64,000 nucleotides of DNA, from assembly GCA_963774625.1 (NCBI GenBank), contig CAVZFQ010000013.1, forward strand, positions 1,302,001 through 1,366,000, given 5' to 3'. Below are positions 31,888 to 40,737 of the stretch, piece after piece. This stretch comes from VAXT01 sp963774625 (lineage in GTDB: Bacteria > Actinomycetota > Thermoleophilia > Gaiellales > Gaiellaceae). The position numbers were made by a program, and so were the translations under genes. The first letter of the stretch is position 1; each line of letters begins with the position of its first letter. A model generated the notes under the pieces. It worked only from the letters and a program-made list of their open reading frames with translations. It had not been told where the DNA came from and did no database searches.

Positions 31888-33165
31888 GTGGCTAGGGCAA
31901 GCGAGGGGAACGAGCAGCTTCTCTGCAGTTTCTGCGGGAAGTCGCAACGCCAGGTCAAGAAGTTGATCGCCGGTCCGGGCGTCTACATCTGCGACGAGTG
32001 CATCGATCTCTGCAACGAGATCATCGACGAGGAGCTCACCGCTCCGGCGCAGCTCGACCTCGAGAACCTCCCGCGCCCGAAGGACATCTACGCCGTCCTC
32101 AACGACTACGTCGTGTCACAGGAAGAGGCGAAGCGGACCCTCGCCGTCGCTGTCTACAACCACTACAAGCGCGTGCAGATGGGGACGGAGGAAGCGGAGG
32201 TCGAGCTTCAGAAGTCGAACATCCTGCTCCTCGGCCCGACGGGTTGCGGCAAGACGCTCCTCGCGCAGACGCTCGCGCGGATCCTCAACGTCCCGTTCGC
32301 GATCGCCGACGCAACGGCGCTGACCGAGGCCGGCTACGTCGGCGAGGACGTGGAGAACATCCTCCTCAAGCTGATCCAGGCCGCCGACTTCGACATCAAG
32401 AAGGCGGAGACCGGGATCATCTACATCGACGAGGTCGACAAGGTCGCGCGCAAGGCGGACAACCCGTCGATCACGCGCGACGTGTCGGGCGAGGGCGTCC
32501 AGCAGGCGCTTCTCAAGATCCTCGAGGGAACGGTGGCCTCCGTGCCGCCGCAGGGTGGGCGCAAGCACCCGCACCAGGAGTTCCTCTCGATCGACACGAC
32601 CAACGTCCTCTTCATCTGCGGCGGCGCCTTCTCGGGCCTCGAGAAGATCATCGGCAAGCGGGTCGGCAAGAACGCCGTCGGCTTCGGAGCCGACATCCGC
32701 TCGAAGCACGACTCGGAGGCCTCCGAGCTGCTGTCCGACGTGATGCCCGAGGATCTCCTCAGCTACGGATTGATCCCGGAGTTCATCGGTCGGCTGCCCG
32801 TCGTGTCTGCCGTGCACCAGCTGCAGCGCGAGGACCTGGTTCGCATTCTCACCGAGCCCAAGAACGCGCTCGTCAAGCAGTACCAGCGCTTCTTCGCCTA
32901 CGACGACATCGAGCTCGTGTTCACCGAGGACTCGCTCTGGGAGATCGCGGACAAGGCGCTCGACCGTGAGACCGGCGCCCGCGGCTTGCGGTCGATCATC
33001 GAGAACGCGTTGCTCGACGTGATGTTCGAGCTGCCGTCGCGCAAGGACGTCTCCAAGTGCGCGATCACGAAGGAGACGATCGAGAAGGGCATCAAGCCCA
33101 CGCTCGTGACGAGTGCCGGCGCCGAGCTCGCCGACGAAGAAGAGCCCGCAGCCGAGAGCGCCTAG
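31888..33165 (+). CDS. clpX: ATP-dependent Clp protease ATP-binding subunit ClpX
   Basis: A 425-residue AAA+ unfoldase with a GTG start. The N-terminal zinc-binding domain has Cys13, Cys16, Cys35 and Cys38. Walker A is GPTGCGKT at residues 116-123, Walker B is IIYIDEVDK, the pore loop is GYVGEDVE, and sensor and C-terminal ClpB-D2-like segments follow (ETGARGLRSIIE). It selects and unfolds substrates for ClpP. It lies 48 bases after clpP with a tiny reading frame between. Its TAG stop shares CTAG with the convergent flippase-like gene. Confidence 0.97.
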   Translation: MARASEGNEQLLCSFCGKSQRQVKKLIAGPGVYICDECIDLCNEIIDEELTAPAQLDLENLPRPKDIYAVLNDYVVSQEEAKRTLAVAVYNHYKRVQMGTEEAEVELQKSNILLLGPTGCGKTLLAQTLARILNVPFAIADATALTEAGYVGEDVENILLKLIQAADFDIKKAETGIIYIDEVDKVARKADNPSITRDVSGEGVQQALLKILEGTVASVPPQGGRKHPHQEFLSIDTTNVLFICGGAFSGLEKIIGKRVGKNAVGFGADIRSKHDSEASELLSDVMPEDLLSYGLIPEFIGRLPVVSAVHQLQREDLVRILTEPKNALVKQYQRFFAYDDIELVFTEDSLWEIADKALDRETGARGLRSIIENALLDVMFELPSRKDVSKCAITKETIEKGIKPTLVTSAGAELADEEEPAAESA

Positions 33166-34112
33166 GAAGGTTCGGTCGAGGCGGCCGACTCGGCGGCTCG
33201 CATGTGCCGCCGCCAGCGCAACGTGCGCAGCGTCAGCAGGAGCGCCACGGCGCCCAGGACCACGTTGGTCACGATCGTCGTGATGTTCATCCCGACGCTG
33301 AAGCTGAGGAGGGCCGTCGTCGACCCGGCCTTGCCGCGCAGGACGTAGGCCGTGAGCCCCTGCTGCGTGCCTGCGCCTCCCGGAGAGATCGGAAGCAGCG
33401 TCGACAGGCTCTGTACGACCAGCACCAGAGCGGCGTTGTGCAGGGTCGCGGGAATGTCGAAGGCCTTCAGGAACCACCACACAGCGGCGATGCGAAAGAC
33501 CCAGCTGAGCGCCTGCCAGCTGACGACCTCCGTCAGATAGCGCCGCCAGCTCCCGAGGATCGCGAAACCCTCGGCGAGGTGGCGCCAAAACTGCGTGATT
33601 CGCGGAGCGGCCGCGAACGACCCGATGACCGCGATGAAGAAGAGGGCCGTTCCGACGAGGATCGCCAGGCGCGGGTTCCGGGCCGCCCACGCCCAGTCCA
33701 CGTCCGGAATGGAAGGCAGAACGTCCAGCGAGGGGAGCACTCCTAGCTGCAGCGCCCAGATCAGCAGGGAGGTGGCGATCAAGATGTCGAACAGCGTCTC
33801 GACGAAGAGAGTCGAGGCCAGCGTCGCGTAGTTGCTCCCTGGGATCCCGCGCTTCGCGAGGTAGACCTTGAGGGCGTCGCCGGTTCGCGCCGGGGCGATC
33901 GAGTTCAGCCCGACCCCTGAGAAGTAGGCCCCGAAGACCACTCGGTGCTTGACCAGCGCGTCGGGGAAAGCGGCGCGGAGGATGTTCCGCCAGGCGAACG
34001 CACGGGCGACGATCTTGAGGACGTGGAGAACGACGGCGATTCCCAGGGCGCCGAAGTGCACCGCCGTCAGGTGGTCGAAGAAGACCTCTACTGCATTGAA
34101 GAACGCGCTCAC
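33162..34112 (-). CDS. Flippase-like membrane protein (LPG synthase TM-region/UPF0104 family)
   Basis: A 316-residue protein with about eight membrane helices. The region GVGLNSIAPARTGDALKVYL is typical of the lysylphosphatidylglycerol-synthase transmembrane family, as is SPGGAGTQQGL near the C-terminus (counterpart of the usual P-G-G-x-G-x-x-E motif). Members without the synthase domain are thought to move lipids or lipid-linked compounds across the membrane; the cargo is unknown. The gene faces clpX and shares CTAG with its stop. Upstream it is divergent from valS with 57 bases between starts. Confidence 0.85.
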   Translation of the reverse strand: MSAFFNAVEVFFDHLTAVHFGALGIAVVLHVLKIVARAFAWRNILRAAFPDALVKHRVVFGAYFSGVGLNSIAPARTGDALKVYLAKRGIPGSNYATLASTLFVETLFDILIATSLLIWALQLGVLPSLDVLPSIPDVDWAWAARNPRLAILVGTALFFIAVIGSFAAAPRITQFWRHLAEGFAILGSWRRYLTEVVSWQALSWVFRIAAVWWFLKAFDIPATLHNAALVLVVQSLSTLLPISPGGAGTQQGLTAYVLRGKAGSTTALLSFSVGMNITTIVTNVVLGAVALLLTLRTLRWRRHMRAAESAASTEPS

Positions 34113-34169
34113 GTTGCTTCCCCTGACGATAGGGGGAACGGCTCAGCGTCGCGGGCTTACCATGGGCGG

Positions 34170-36578
34170 ATGGAGTCGCTGTACAACCCGCAAGGGGTCG
34201 AGGAGCGCTGGCAGCGCACCTGGGAGGACGAAGGCCTCTACGGCGCCGAGCCCGGTAGCGGGCGCGAGCCGTTCGTCATCGCCCACCCGCCCCCGAACGT
34301 GACCGGTGCGCTGCACACGGGCCATGCCCTGCAGATCTCTTTGGCCGACGCGCTCGTCCGCTGGCACCGGATGCGGGGCTTCGAGACCGCGTTCCTGACC
34401 GGGTACGACCACGCGGGGATCTCGACGCAAAATGCGGTCGAGAAGCACCTGGCGACCGAGGGCAAGACCCGGCAGGAGCTGGGCCGCGAGGCGTTCGTGG
34501 AGTTGGTCTGGGACTGGCTGCGCCAGTACGGCCGCACGATCATGGGGCAGTTCAGACGCATGGGCGCCTCGATGGACTACCGGCGCGAGCGCTTCACGAT
34601 GGACGAGGCGTACGTGCGCGCCGTGATGCGCTTCTTCGTGCACCTCTACCGCCGCGGCTGGATCTACCGCTCGAACCGGATCATCAACTGGTGCCCGTTC
34701 CACGAGACGTCGCTCTCCGACCTCGAGCTCGTGCACGAGGAGCTGGACGACGCTCTGACCTACGCCCTGTACCCCTTTGCCGACGGGTCCGCGGGGGGCG
34801 TGACGATCGCGACCGCGCGGCCGGCGACGATCCTCGCGGACGTTGCCGTCGCCGTGAACCCCGAGGACGACCGCTGGCGGCACGCGGTCGGACGGGAGGT
34901 GCTCGTGCCGTTCGTCGAGCGCGCGGTGCCGGTCATCGCCGACGAGCGCGTCGACCCGGAGTTCGGAACGGGCGCGCTCAAGGTGACGCCCGGCCACGAC
35001 CCGCTCGACTTCGAGATCGGGCGAGACCACGGGCTGCCCGAGCCGATGGTGATCGGGCCCGACGGCCGCATGAACGACGAGGCCGGCGAGCTGGCCGGGC
35101 TGACGCAGGAGGAGGCGGACGCCCGGATCGTCGAGTGGCTCCGCGAGCGGGAGCTCCTGGAGCGGCGCGAGGCCTACCGGCACACGGTCGCGCTCTGTGT
35201 GCGCTGCAAGAGCCGGATGGAGCCGCTGATCTCCCTCCAGTGGTGGTGCCGCATGGACGAGTTGAAGAAGCCGGCGCTCGAGGCTCTGAGCTCGGGCCGC
35301 GTGCGCTACCACCCCGAGTCCCAGCACCGGTTCGCGATCGAGTCGCTCGAGAACGCCCCGGACTGGAACATCTCGCGCCAGATCTGGTGGGGGCACCAGC
35401 TTCCGGTCTGGGAGTGTCGGGACGGCCACGAGACGGTCGAGGAGACCGAGCCGGAGGCCTGCGCCACGTGCGGCTCGCGCGAGCTCACGCGCAGCACGGA
35501 CGTGCTAGACACCTGGTTCTCCTCGGCCCTGTGGCCCTTCGCGATCCTCGGCTGGCCGGAGGACACGCCCGAGCTCCGTGCGTGGTACCCCGGAGCGCTG
35601 AACACGACGGCACGGGACATCATCCGCCTCTGGGAGAACCGGATGATCTTCTCGGGGCTCGAGCTGATGGGGGAGGTCCCCTTCCGCCACGTGATCATCC
35701 ATACGACGCTGCTGGCGCCCGACGGGCGGCGGATGTCCAAGAGCCTGGGCACCGGCATCGACCCGCTCGACCTCATCGACCAGTACGGCGCCGATGCGAC
35801 CCGCTACGGGCTGTTGAAGCTCACGTCGACGCAGGACGTTCGCTTCTCGTACGGGGCCGTGGAGGAGGGGCGCAAGCTCGCGAACAAGCTGTGGAACGCC
35901 AGCCGGCTGGTGCTGGGCGCGGGCGCTCCGGAGGGAAGCGACGCCCCCGAGGCCCTGGAGGAGCGGTGGATCGTCGCGCGCCTCGAGCAGACGCGCCGGG
36001 AAGTCGAGCACGACCTCGAGACGTTCGACTTCGCCCACGCCGTCGACCGCCTCTATCACCTCACGTTCGACGACTTCTGCGACTGGTACCTCGAAGCGAT
36101 CAAGCCCCGGCTGTCCGAGCCCCAGGTCCGCGCGACGGCCTGCGCCGCCCTGGAGCGACTGCTCAAGCTCCTGCATCCCGTGCTGCCGCACGTGACCGAA
36201 GAGATCTGGTCGAACCTCCCCGCTCGGGAGACGCGCCTGATCGTCGCCTCCTGGCCGGAGCCGGACGACCGCTTCGCCGCAGACGCCACCGCGCTCGACC
36301 GCGTCCAGGAAGCAGCCTCGATTTTTCGTCGCAGCGGCGTGCGCACCCCGCTCGAGGGCGATGAGCTCCGCATCTTCGAGGCCGTCGTGAGGCCCGAGCG
36401 CGTCAAGGCTGGCGGGGACGCCCAGGCGGAGATCGACCGCCTCGAGAAGGAGATCGCGCGCGGCGAGGACAAGCTGGCCAACGACCGTTTCGTCCAGAAG
36501 GCGCCGCCGGAGGTCGTGGAGGCGGAGCGCGAGAAGCTCGAGAAGTACCGCCGTGAGCTCGATGCCATCCGTGGCTAA
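34170..36578 (+). CDS. valS: Valyl-tRNA synthetase
   Basis: An 802-residue class I synthetase. Both signatures are intact: HTGH at residues 49-52 (PPNVTGALHTGHA) and RMSKS at 521-525. ValS-specific features are the NVTG segment, the editing domain, the WNISRQIWWGH stretch and the C-terminal coiled-coil arm (roughly the last 60 residues, EIDRLEKEIARGEDKLAN). The usual length is 850-950, so this is a compact member. Start and context are clear: the ATG is followed directly by the conserved ESLYNPQGVEERWQ region. folC begins inside its last codons, so the two are coupled. Confidence 0.97.
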   Translation: MESLYNPQGVEERWQRTWEDEGLYGAEPGSGREPFVIAHPPPNVTGALHTGHALQISLADALVRWHRMRGFETAFLTGYDHAGISTQNAVEKHLATEGKTRQELGREAFVELVWDWLRQYGRTIMGQFRRMGASMDYRRERFTMDEAYVRAVMRFFVHLYRRGWIYRSNRIINWCPFHETSLSDLELVHEELDDALTYALYPFADGSAGGVTIATARPATILADVAVAVNPEDDRWRHAVGREVLVPFVERAVPVIADERVDPEFGTGALKVTPGHDPLDFEIGRDHGLPEPMVIGPDGRMNDEAGELAGLTQEEADARIVEWLRERELLERREAYRHTVALCVRCKSRMEPLISLQWWCRMDELKKPALEALSSGRVRYHPESQHRFAIESLENAPDWNISRQIWWGHQLPVWECRDGHETVEETEPEACATCGSRELTRSTDVLDTWFSSALWPFAILGWPEDTPELRAWYPGALNTTARDIIRLWENRMIFSGLELMGEVPFRHVIIHTTLLAPDGRRMSKSLGTGIDPLDLIDQYGADATRYGLLKLTSTQDVRFSYGAVEEGRKLANKLWNASRLVLGAGAPEGSDAPEALEERWIVARLEQTRREVEHDLETFDFAHAVDRLYHLTFDDFCDWYLEAIKPRLSEPQVRATACAALERLLKLLHPVLPHVTEEIWSNLPARETRLIVASWPEPDDRFAADATALDRVQEAASIFRRSGVRTPLEGDELRIFEAVVRPERVKAGGDAQAEIDRLEKEIARGEDKLANDRFVQKAPPEVVEAEREKLEKYRRELDAIRG

Positions 36579-37620
36579 TAGGCAGGGCTCGGCCGTCGCC
36601 TGGGTCGAGTCGCTCAGCCCCTGGCCGGAGAAGTTCGGCCTCGACACCATGCGCGCGCTCCTCGCCGAGCTCGGGGACCCGCAGCGTGCCTACCCTTCGA
36701 TCCACGTCGTCGGCACCAAGGGGAAATCGACTGCGACCAGGACGATTGCCGCCTATCTCGAGCGCGCAGGGCTGAAGACCGGCGCGTACACGTCCCCGCA
36801 CGTGAGTGGCTGGGGCGAGCGGATCCAGGTCGGCGCACAGGAGGTGGACATCGAGCGCGCCCTCGAACGCGTGCGGCCGGCGGCGGTGGCCCTCGGCGCC
36901 ACCCAGTTCGAGGCCCTGACCACCGCGGCGCTGCTCGAGTTCTCCGAGTCCGAGGTGGACGTCGCCGTCGTCGAAGCCGGGCTCGGTGGCCGGCTGGATG
37001 CGACGAACGTGATCGACGCCGGGATCGTGCTGCTCACGAATGTCGACCTGGAGCACACGGAAGTGCTCGGCGAGACGCGAGAGCAGATCGCGAAGGAGAA
37101 GCTGGCAGTAGCGCATGCGGCGAGAGTAGTTGTCACATCGGACAACAGATACGCGAAGTTCATCCCAGAGCAGGCAGAGCAGGTGCTCGGCGGACCGCGC
37201 GAGGCGGCTGCGGCCTTCCTCGGCCGGCCCGTCGAGGGGCGCATCGCGCCCCATTTGCCGGGCCGCTTCGAGCAGCGCGGCGAGGAGGTCTGGGACGGCG
37301 CCCACACACCCGCAGCCGTCGACTGGCTGCTCGAGCGACTGCCCGCCCGCGACTACACGCTCTGCGTTTCGGTGCTCGCCGACAAGGACGTCGACGCGAT
37401 CCTCGAGCGGCTGGCCCGCGCCGGAGACCACCTGATCGCGACCCGCTCCACGAACGAACGGGCACTGCCCGCGGACGAGCTCGCCCGCCGCGCCGAGCCC
37501 CACTTCGCCCGGGCCGAAGCCGTCGCGGATCCCCAGGCGGCCTACGCGCGAGCCCGTGAGCTCAGCCCCCGAGTCCTCGTCACGGGGTCCCTCTATCTCC
37601 TGGCGGATCTCTACCGATGA
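36562..37620 (+). CDS. folC: Folylpolyglutamate/dihydrofolate synthase-like Mur ligase
   Basis: About 352 residues from the ATG chosen here; a GTG at 36553 and another at 36568 are alternatives. The P-loop is GTKGKST (residues 51-57; usually GTNGKGST), followed by the FolC-typical YTSPHVSGWGERI and the metal-binding EAGLGGRLDATNV. It adds glutamate to folates and may also make dihydrofolate. It is shorter than standard FolC (about 420-450) in the C-terminal Mur-ligase domain, which still contains WDGAHTPAA. The gene overlaps the end of valS, an order seen in many Gram-positive bacteria. Confidence 0.9.
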   Translation: MPSVANRQGSAVAWVESLSPWPEKFGLDTMRALLAELGDPQRAYPSIHVVGTKGKSTATRTIAAYLERAGLKTGAYTSPHVSGWGERIQVGAQEVDIERALERVRPAAVALGATQFEALTTAALLEFSESEVDVAVVEAGLGGRLDATNVIDAGIVLLTNVDLEHTEVLGETREQIAKEKLAVAHAARVVVTSDNRYAKFIPEQAEQVLGGPREAAAAFLGRPVEGRIAPHLPGRFEQRGEEVWDGAHTPAAVDWLLERLPARDYTLCVSVLADKDVDAILERLARAGDHLIATRSTNERALPADELARRAEPHFARAEAVADPQAAYARARELSPRVLVTGSLYLLADLYR

Positions 37621-37751
37621 AAGGAAGAGGACGTAGAGTGACGAAAGTCACCGACAGGCTGAGCGTCTTCGCGTTCGCGGCGGTCGTGGTGCTCGCGATC
37701 GTCGGGCTCGCGTTTGCCGCCGGCTATCTGGTGGGACAGCTCCTCTTGTAG
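37617..37751 (+). CDS. Small single-helix membrane protein
   Basis: A 44-residue frame whose ATG overlaps the folC stop (ATGA), implying coupled translation. A basic N-terminus (MKGRGRRVTKVTDR) is followed by one membrane helix of about 25 residues (VVVLAIVGLAFAAGYLVG) and a short tail. A GTG at codon 8 with GAGGA upstream is a second possible start. It precedes the zinc-ribbon membrane protein by 11 bases, so the two probably belong to one operon. Too short for a family assignment. Confidence 0.6.
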   Translation: MKGRGRRVTKVTDRLSVFAFAAVVVLAIVGLAFAAGYLVGQLLL

Positions 37752-37762
37752 GGAGACAGGAC

Positions 37763-38296
37763 ATGGTGCTTGCAGCTAGCGATGGGTTCTTCGGGGCGTT
37801 GAACGACTTCTTCGGATCCGGCGGATGGCCGATCATCCGAAACCTGTCGATCTTCCTCGTCGTCGTCTTCTGGCTGGCGATCGGCTACTGGGTCTACAAG
37901 GACGCCCGCCGGCGGATCGAGGATCCCTGGCTCGTCGCGATGGCGACCGTGCTCGGGCTCGTTCCACCCTTCGTTGGAGTCTTCATCTACATGCTGTTCC
38001 GGCCGCCCGAGTACCTCGAGGACGTGCACGAGCGCGAGCTCGAGATCAAGGCGATGGAGGAGCGCCTCAGCCACCGGCGTCAGCAGCATTGCCCGGTCTG
38101 CCGTGCGGAGGTCGACGAGAACTTCCTCGTTTGCCCCGTCTGTACGACGCGGCTACGGCAGTCCTGCGAAACGTGCAAGGCGCCGCTCGAGCCGCTGTGG
38201 CAGGTCTGCCCGTACTGCGAGACGCCGATCTCGACGCCGAGCGCTCTTCAGTTCCCGCCGCTCGAGCCTCCGAGAGAGCAGGCCGGGTCCGAGTAG
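37763..38296 (+). CDS. Membrane protein with a double zinc-ribbon domain
   Basis: A 177-residue protein. One or two N-terminal membrane helices (around residues 27-45 and 57-80) are followed by a helical linker (EDVHERELEIKAMEERLS) and a cytoplasmic zinc ribbon with four Cys pairs: CPVC, CPVC, CETC and CPYC, that is two treble-clef-like sites. Such modules mediate protein or nucleic-acid contacts. It lies in a run of plus-strand genes between folC and ndk. No further function can be given. Confidence 0.8.
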   Translation: MVLAASDGFFGALNDFFGSGGWPIIRNLSIFLVVVFWLAIGYWVYKDARRRIEDPWLVAMATVLGLVPPFVGVFIYMLFRPPEYLEDVHERELEIKAMEERLSHRRQQHCPVCRAEVDENFLVCPVCTTRLRQSCETCKAPLEPLWQVCPYCETPISTPSALQFPPLEPPREQAGSE

Positions 38297-38308
38297 CATC
38301 CGGCCTCC

Positions 38309-38713
38309 GTGGCCGTCGAGAGAACACTCGTCCTGATCAAGCCCGACGCGGTGCAGCGCTCACTGGCCGGGGAGATCCTCGGGCGCTTCGAGCGGCGCGG
38401 GCTGAAGGTCGTCGAGGGGAAGCTGCTCACGGTCGACCGCGGCCTCGCGGAGGAGCATTACGCCGAGCACGCCGAGAAGCCGTTCTTCGGCGAGCTCGTC
38501 GAGTTCATCACGTCGGCGCCGACGCTGGCGCTCGTCCTCGAGGGCGAGGGCGCGATCGGTGTCGTGCGGACGACGATGGGCGCCACGAATCCCGCTGACT
38601 CCGCACCCGGGACGATCCGCGGCGACCTCGCGCTTTCGATGCCGGACAACCTCGTGCACGGCTCCGACTCTCCCGAGTCGGCCCAGCGTGAGATCGCACT
38701 CTGGTTTGACTGA
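38309..38713 (+). CDS. ndk: Nucleoside diphosphate kinase
   Basis: A 134-residue enzyme of normal length that transfers the gamma phosphate between nucleoside triphosphates and diphosphates. The active-site His117 is in NLVHGSDS, and TLVLIKPDAVQR at the N-terminus and GATNPADSAPGTIRGD are family signatures. The start is GTG. The next gene's TTG start overlaps the end of this one, so the methyltransferase is coupled to it. Confidence 0.96.
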   Translation: MAVERTLVLIKPDAVQRSLAGEILGRFERRGLKVVEGKLLTVDRGLAEEHYAEHAEKPFFGELVEFITSAPTLALVLEGEGAIGVVRTTMGATNPADSAPGTIRGDLALSMPDNLVHGSDSPESAQREIALWFD

Positions 38714-39464
38714 TTACCTCGAGAAGAACCGCGAGTCCTGGACGAAGTCGAACGAGGCGTACACCGATGAGCGCGCTCCCGTCGCCTGGGCTCGCGAGGA
38801 GATCGCCTGGGGGATGTGCAAGGTGCCGGAGTCGGAGGTCCGGATGCTGCCGGAGCTCGAGGGCAAGGAGGTCGTCGAGCTCGGCTGCGGCACCGCGTAC
38901 TTCGGCGCGTGGCTGAAGCGGCACGGCGCAGCGCGGGTCGTGGGTGTCGACATCACGCCCGCGCAGCTCGAGACGGCTCGGCGCATGGACGAGCAGTTCG
39001 GGCTCGGGCTAGAGCTGGTCGAGGCGAACGCGGAGGAGACCGGGCTCCCCGACGAGTCGTTCGACCTCGCTGTCTCTGAATACGGCGCCTCGATCTGGTG
39101 CGATCCCGACAAGTGGATCCCCGAGGCTTCCCGGCTGCTCCGGCCCGGCGGAGAGCTCGTCTTTCTCCGGAATGCAACGTTGGCAGTGCTGTGCTGGACG
39201 GACGACGACGAGGTCAGCGAGACGTTGCAGCGCCCGCAGCGAGGCCTGCGGCGGATCGACTGGGAAGACGACGGCACGACGGAGTTCCAGATGGGCCACA
39301 GCGAGTGGGTGAAGGCCCTGCGGCGGAACGGGTTCGAGATCCTCGACCTCGCTGAGCTGTACGCGGACGAGAACACGACGAAGCACGCTTACTACGCCTT
39401 CGATCCAGAGTGGGCCCGGCGCTGGCCGTGGGAAGAGATCTGGCGCGCGCGTAAGACGGCGTGA
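38706..39464 (+). CDS. SAM-dependent methyltransferase
   Basis: A 252-residue class I methyltransferase. The SAM-binding motif VVELGCGTAYFG is at residues 56-67, with the acidic residue after the second strand in VVGVDIT and a DESFDLAVSEYG motif further on. The TTG start within the last codons of ndk is the only one that keeps the conserved N-terminal helix (TDYLEKNRESW). The substrate is unknown; the fold is close to small-molecule (UbiE-like) methyltransferases. maf follows with a 4-base overlap (GTGA). Confidence 0.9.
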   Translation: MTDYLEKNRESWTKSNEAYTDERAPVAWAREEIAWGMCKVPESEVRMLPELEGKEVVELGCGTAYFGAWLKRHGAARVVGVDITPAQLETARRMDEQFGLGLELVEANAEETGLPDESFDLAVSEYGASIWCDPDKWIPEASRLLRPGGELVFLRNATLAVLCWTDDDEVSETLQRPQRGLRRIDWEDDGTTEFQMGHSEWVKALRRNGFEILDLAELYADENTTKHAYYAFDPEWARRWPWEEIWRARKTA

Positions 39465-40063
39465 GCGTCCCGCCGACGCCGCCGCTCCTTCTCGCCTCGA
39501 TCTCCCCACAGCGCCGCGCGATCCTCGCGCAGCTCGACATCCCGTTCGACGCCGTCGAGCCCCGGTATGAAGAACCCCCTGCAAATGCACATAAGGGGTC
39601 AGACCCCTCAATGGTTGTGACGGAACACGCACGGGGGAAGGCCAGGTCGGTCTTGGACCTGGCAGACGACCGGCCCGTGCTCGGTGTGGACACGGAGGTC
39701 GTCATCGACGGCGAGCTGCTCGGCAAACCCGGCGCTGCTGCCGAGGCCGAGTCGATGCTCGAACGGCTCTCGGGCCGCACGCACGAAGTGATCTCGGGGC
39801 TCTGCCTGGTGACTCCGGCCTGGGAAGAGGTTCATCACGACGTGACCGAGGTCACCTTCCGCGCTCTCACCGCACGCGACCTCGCGCACTACGTGGGCAG
39901 CCGGGAGTGGGAGGGCCGCGCAGGCGGCTACGCGATCCAGGGCCTCGGCGCCGGCCTCGTCGAGCGGATCGACGGTGACTACCTGAACGTCGTCGGCCTC
40001 CCGGCCGGCCTGCTAGTTCGCCTCATGGCCCAACGGTTCCCAGGCGCGTACGGCTTCGGCTAA
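39461..40063 (+). CDS. maf: Maf-like nucleotide pyrophosphatase, with a palindromic element in its coding sequence
   Basis: A 200-residue Maf/HAM1-superfamily protein that should hydrolyse non-canonical or methylated nucleoside triphosphates. The N-terminal LLLASISPQRRAIL, the central GVDTEVVIDGELLGKP, and C-terminal AGGYAIQGLGAG and NVVGLPAG motifs are all present. In the loop after the first helix, where Maf proteins usually have a short variable stretch before the ARGKA helix, the DNA contains a perfect AGGGGTC-A-GACCCCT palindrome translated as HKGSDPSM. This looks like an in-frame insertion of a REP-type element. The stop shares its bases with the stop of the convergent transposase. Confidence 0.92.
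   Translation: MSVPPTPPLLLASISPQRRAILAQLDIPFDAVEPRYEEPPANAHKGSDPSMVVTEHARGKARSVLDLADDRPVLGVDTEVVIDGELLGKPGAAAEAESMLERLSGRTHEVISGLCLVTPAWEEVHHDVTEVTFRALTARDLAHYVGSREWEGRAGGYAIQGLGAGLVERIDGDYLNVVGLPAGLLVRLMAQRFPGAYGFG
39594..39608. repeat. REP-like palindrome inside maf
   Basis: AGGGGTCAGACCCCT, a perfect 7-1-7 inverted repeat, preceded by a further complementary CCCCCT at 39575-39580. GGGGTCAGACCCC is, from memory, a common core of REP sequences linked to REP-associated transposases, one of which is encoded 450 bases away. Confidence 0.65.
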
Positions 40064-40659
40064 TCCAGCCAAGTCCGGGGGACTGTCCCCCAGGCACGTT
40101 CTTGGTGGATCCGGCTCAATCCGTCATGTACGAATGCCTCGTACGCTCCCCGTGCGGTGTTCCGCGTCCGTCCGAAGAGTGCGAGCATCGGCCCCTTCGA
40201 GAGGAACTCAGTGCGCTCGCGGCCGAGCATTTCGCGGTAGCTCGACCAAGGCCAGTCGCCCGGGTGCGCGCAAAGGCCTGCGCGGACAGGGTTCAACGGA
40301 AGGTAACGCGAGAGCTCGAGCAAGTGTGCGTCGCTCTCAACCGGTTCTGAGTGGAAACGGTCCTCGAAGAGATGCCCCTTGAAGTCGTGTCGGCGGTTGA
40401 ACCACTGCGCGTAGCACCCGTTCAGCCAATGCATCCCTTCCGAAAGCGTCGCCTTCTTCATCTCAACGACGAGGTGGAAATGATTTGTCATGAGGCAGTA
40501 CGCCAGGCAAGTCCAGCCGGACCTAGTGATTGTCCGCGTCAGCATCTGGAGGAAACGTAGGCGCGCCGGATCGTCCAGGAACACTTCGGTTCTGCGGTTC
40601 CCGCGTGAGGTGACGTGAAAGATCCCGCCGGCGACGTGGGCGCGCGGAGAGCGAGGCAT
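40060..40659 (-). CDS. REP-associated tyrosine transposase (RAYT, IS200-like Y1 family)
   Basis: A 199-residue Y1-type HUH transposase. The HUH motif is His60-Phe-His62 in MTNHFHLVV and the catalytic tyrosine is probably Tyr83 in GCYAQWFN. RFHSEPV and the SRYLPLNPVRAGLC segment are typical of the REP-associated group. Such proteins cut and mobilise short palindromic REP sequences at the bacterial chromosome. GGGGAC-T-GTCCCC palindromes lie on both sides; the downstream one is read into the protein as its last residues (GTVPRTWLD). The stop overlaps that of maf. The ATG was chosen at the conserved N-terminus (PRAHVAGGIFHVTSRGN). It appears intact. Confidence 0.9.
   Translation of the reverse strand: MPRSPRAHVAGGIFHVTSRGNRRTEVFLDDPARLRFLQMLTRTITRSGWTCLAYCLMTNHFHLVVEMKKATLSEGMHWLNGCYAQWFNRRHDFKGHLFEDRFHSEPVESDAHLLELSRYLPLNPVRAGLCAHPGDWPWSSYREMLGRERTEFLSKGPMLALFGRTRNTARGAYEAFVHDGLSRIHQERAWGTVPRTWLD
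40077..40091. repeat. REP-like palindrome at the transposase 3' end
   Basis: GGGGGACTGTCCCCC, a perfect 7-1-7 palindrome, 14 bases after the maf stop and within the last codons of the transposase. Same core as the copy at 40738-40750. Confidence 0.75.
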
Positions 40660-40737
40660 GCCACGACAGAAGCACGCGCAATCTGCGGGGCTGCCGGGCG
40701 AGCGACTTTCGGCGCAAGCCTGTGACACCCTCGTGAC

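Noticed and set aside
31255..33165. A heat-shock operator (CIRCE/HAIR-like) upstream of clpP
   Set aside because: I looked for TTAGCACTC or CTTGAGT-type inverted repeats before tig, clpP and clpX and saw none.
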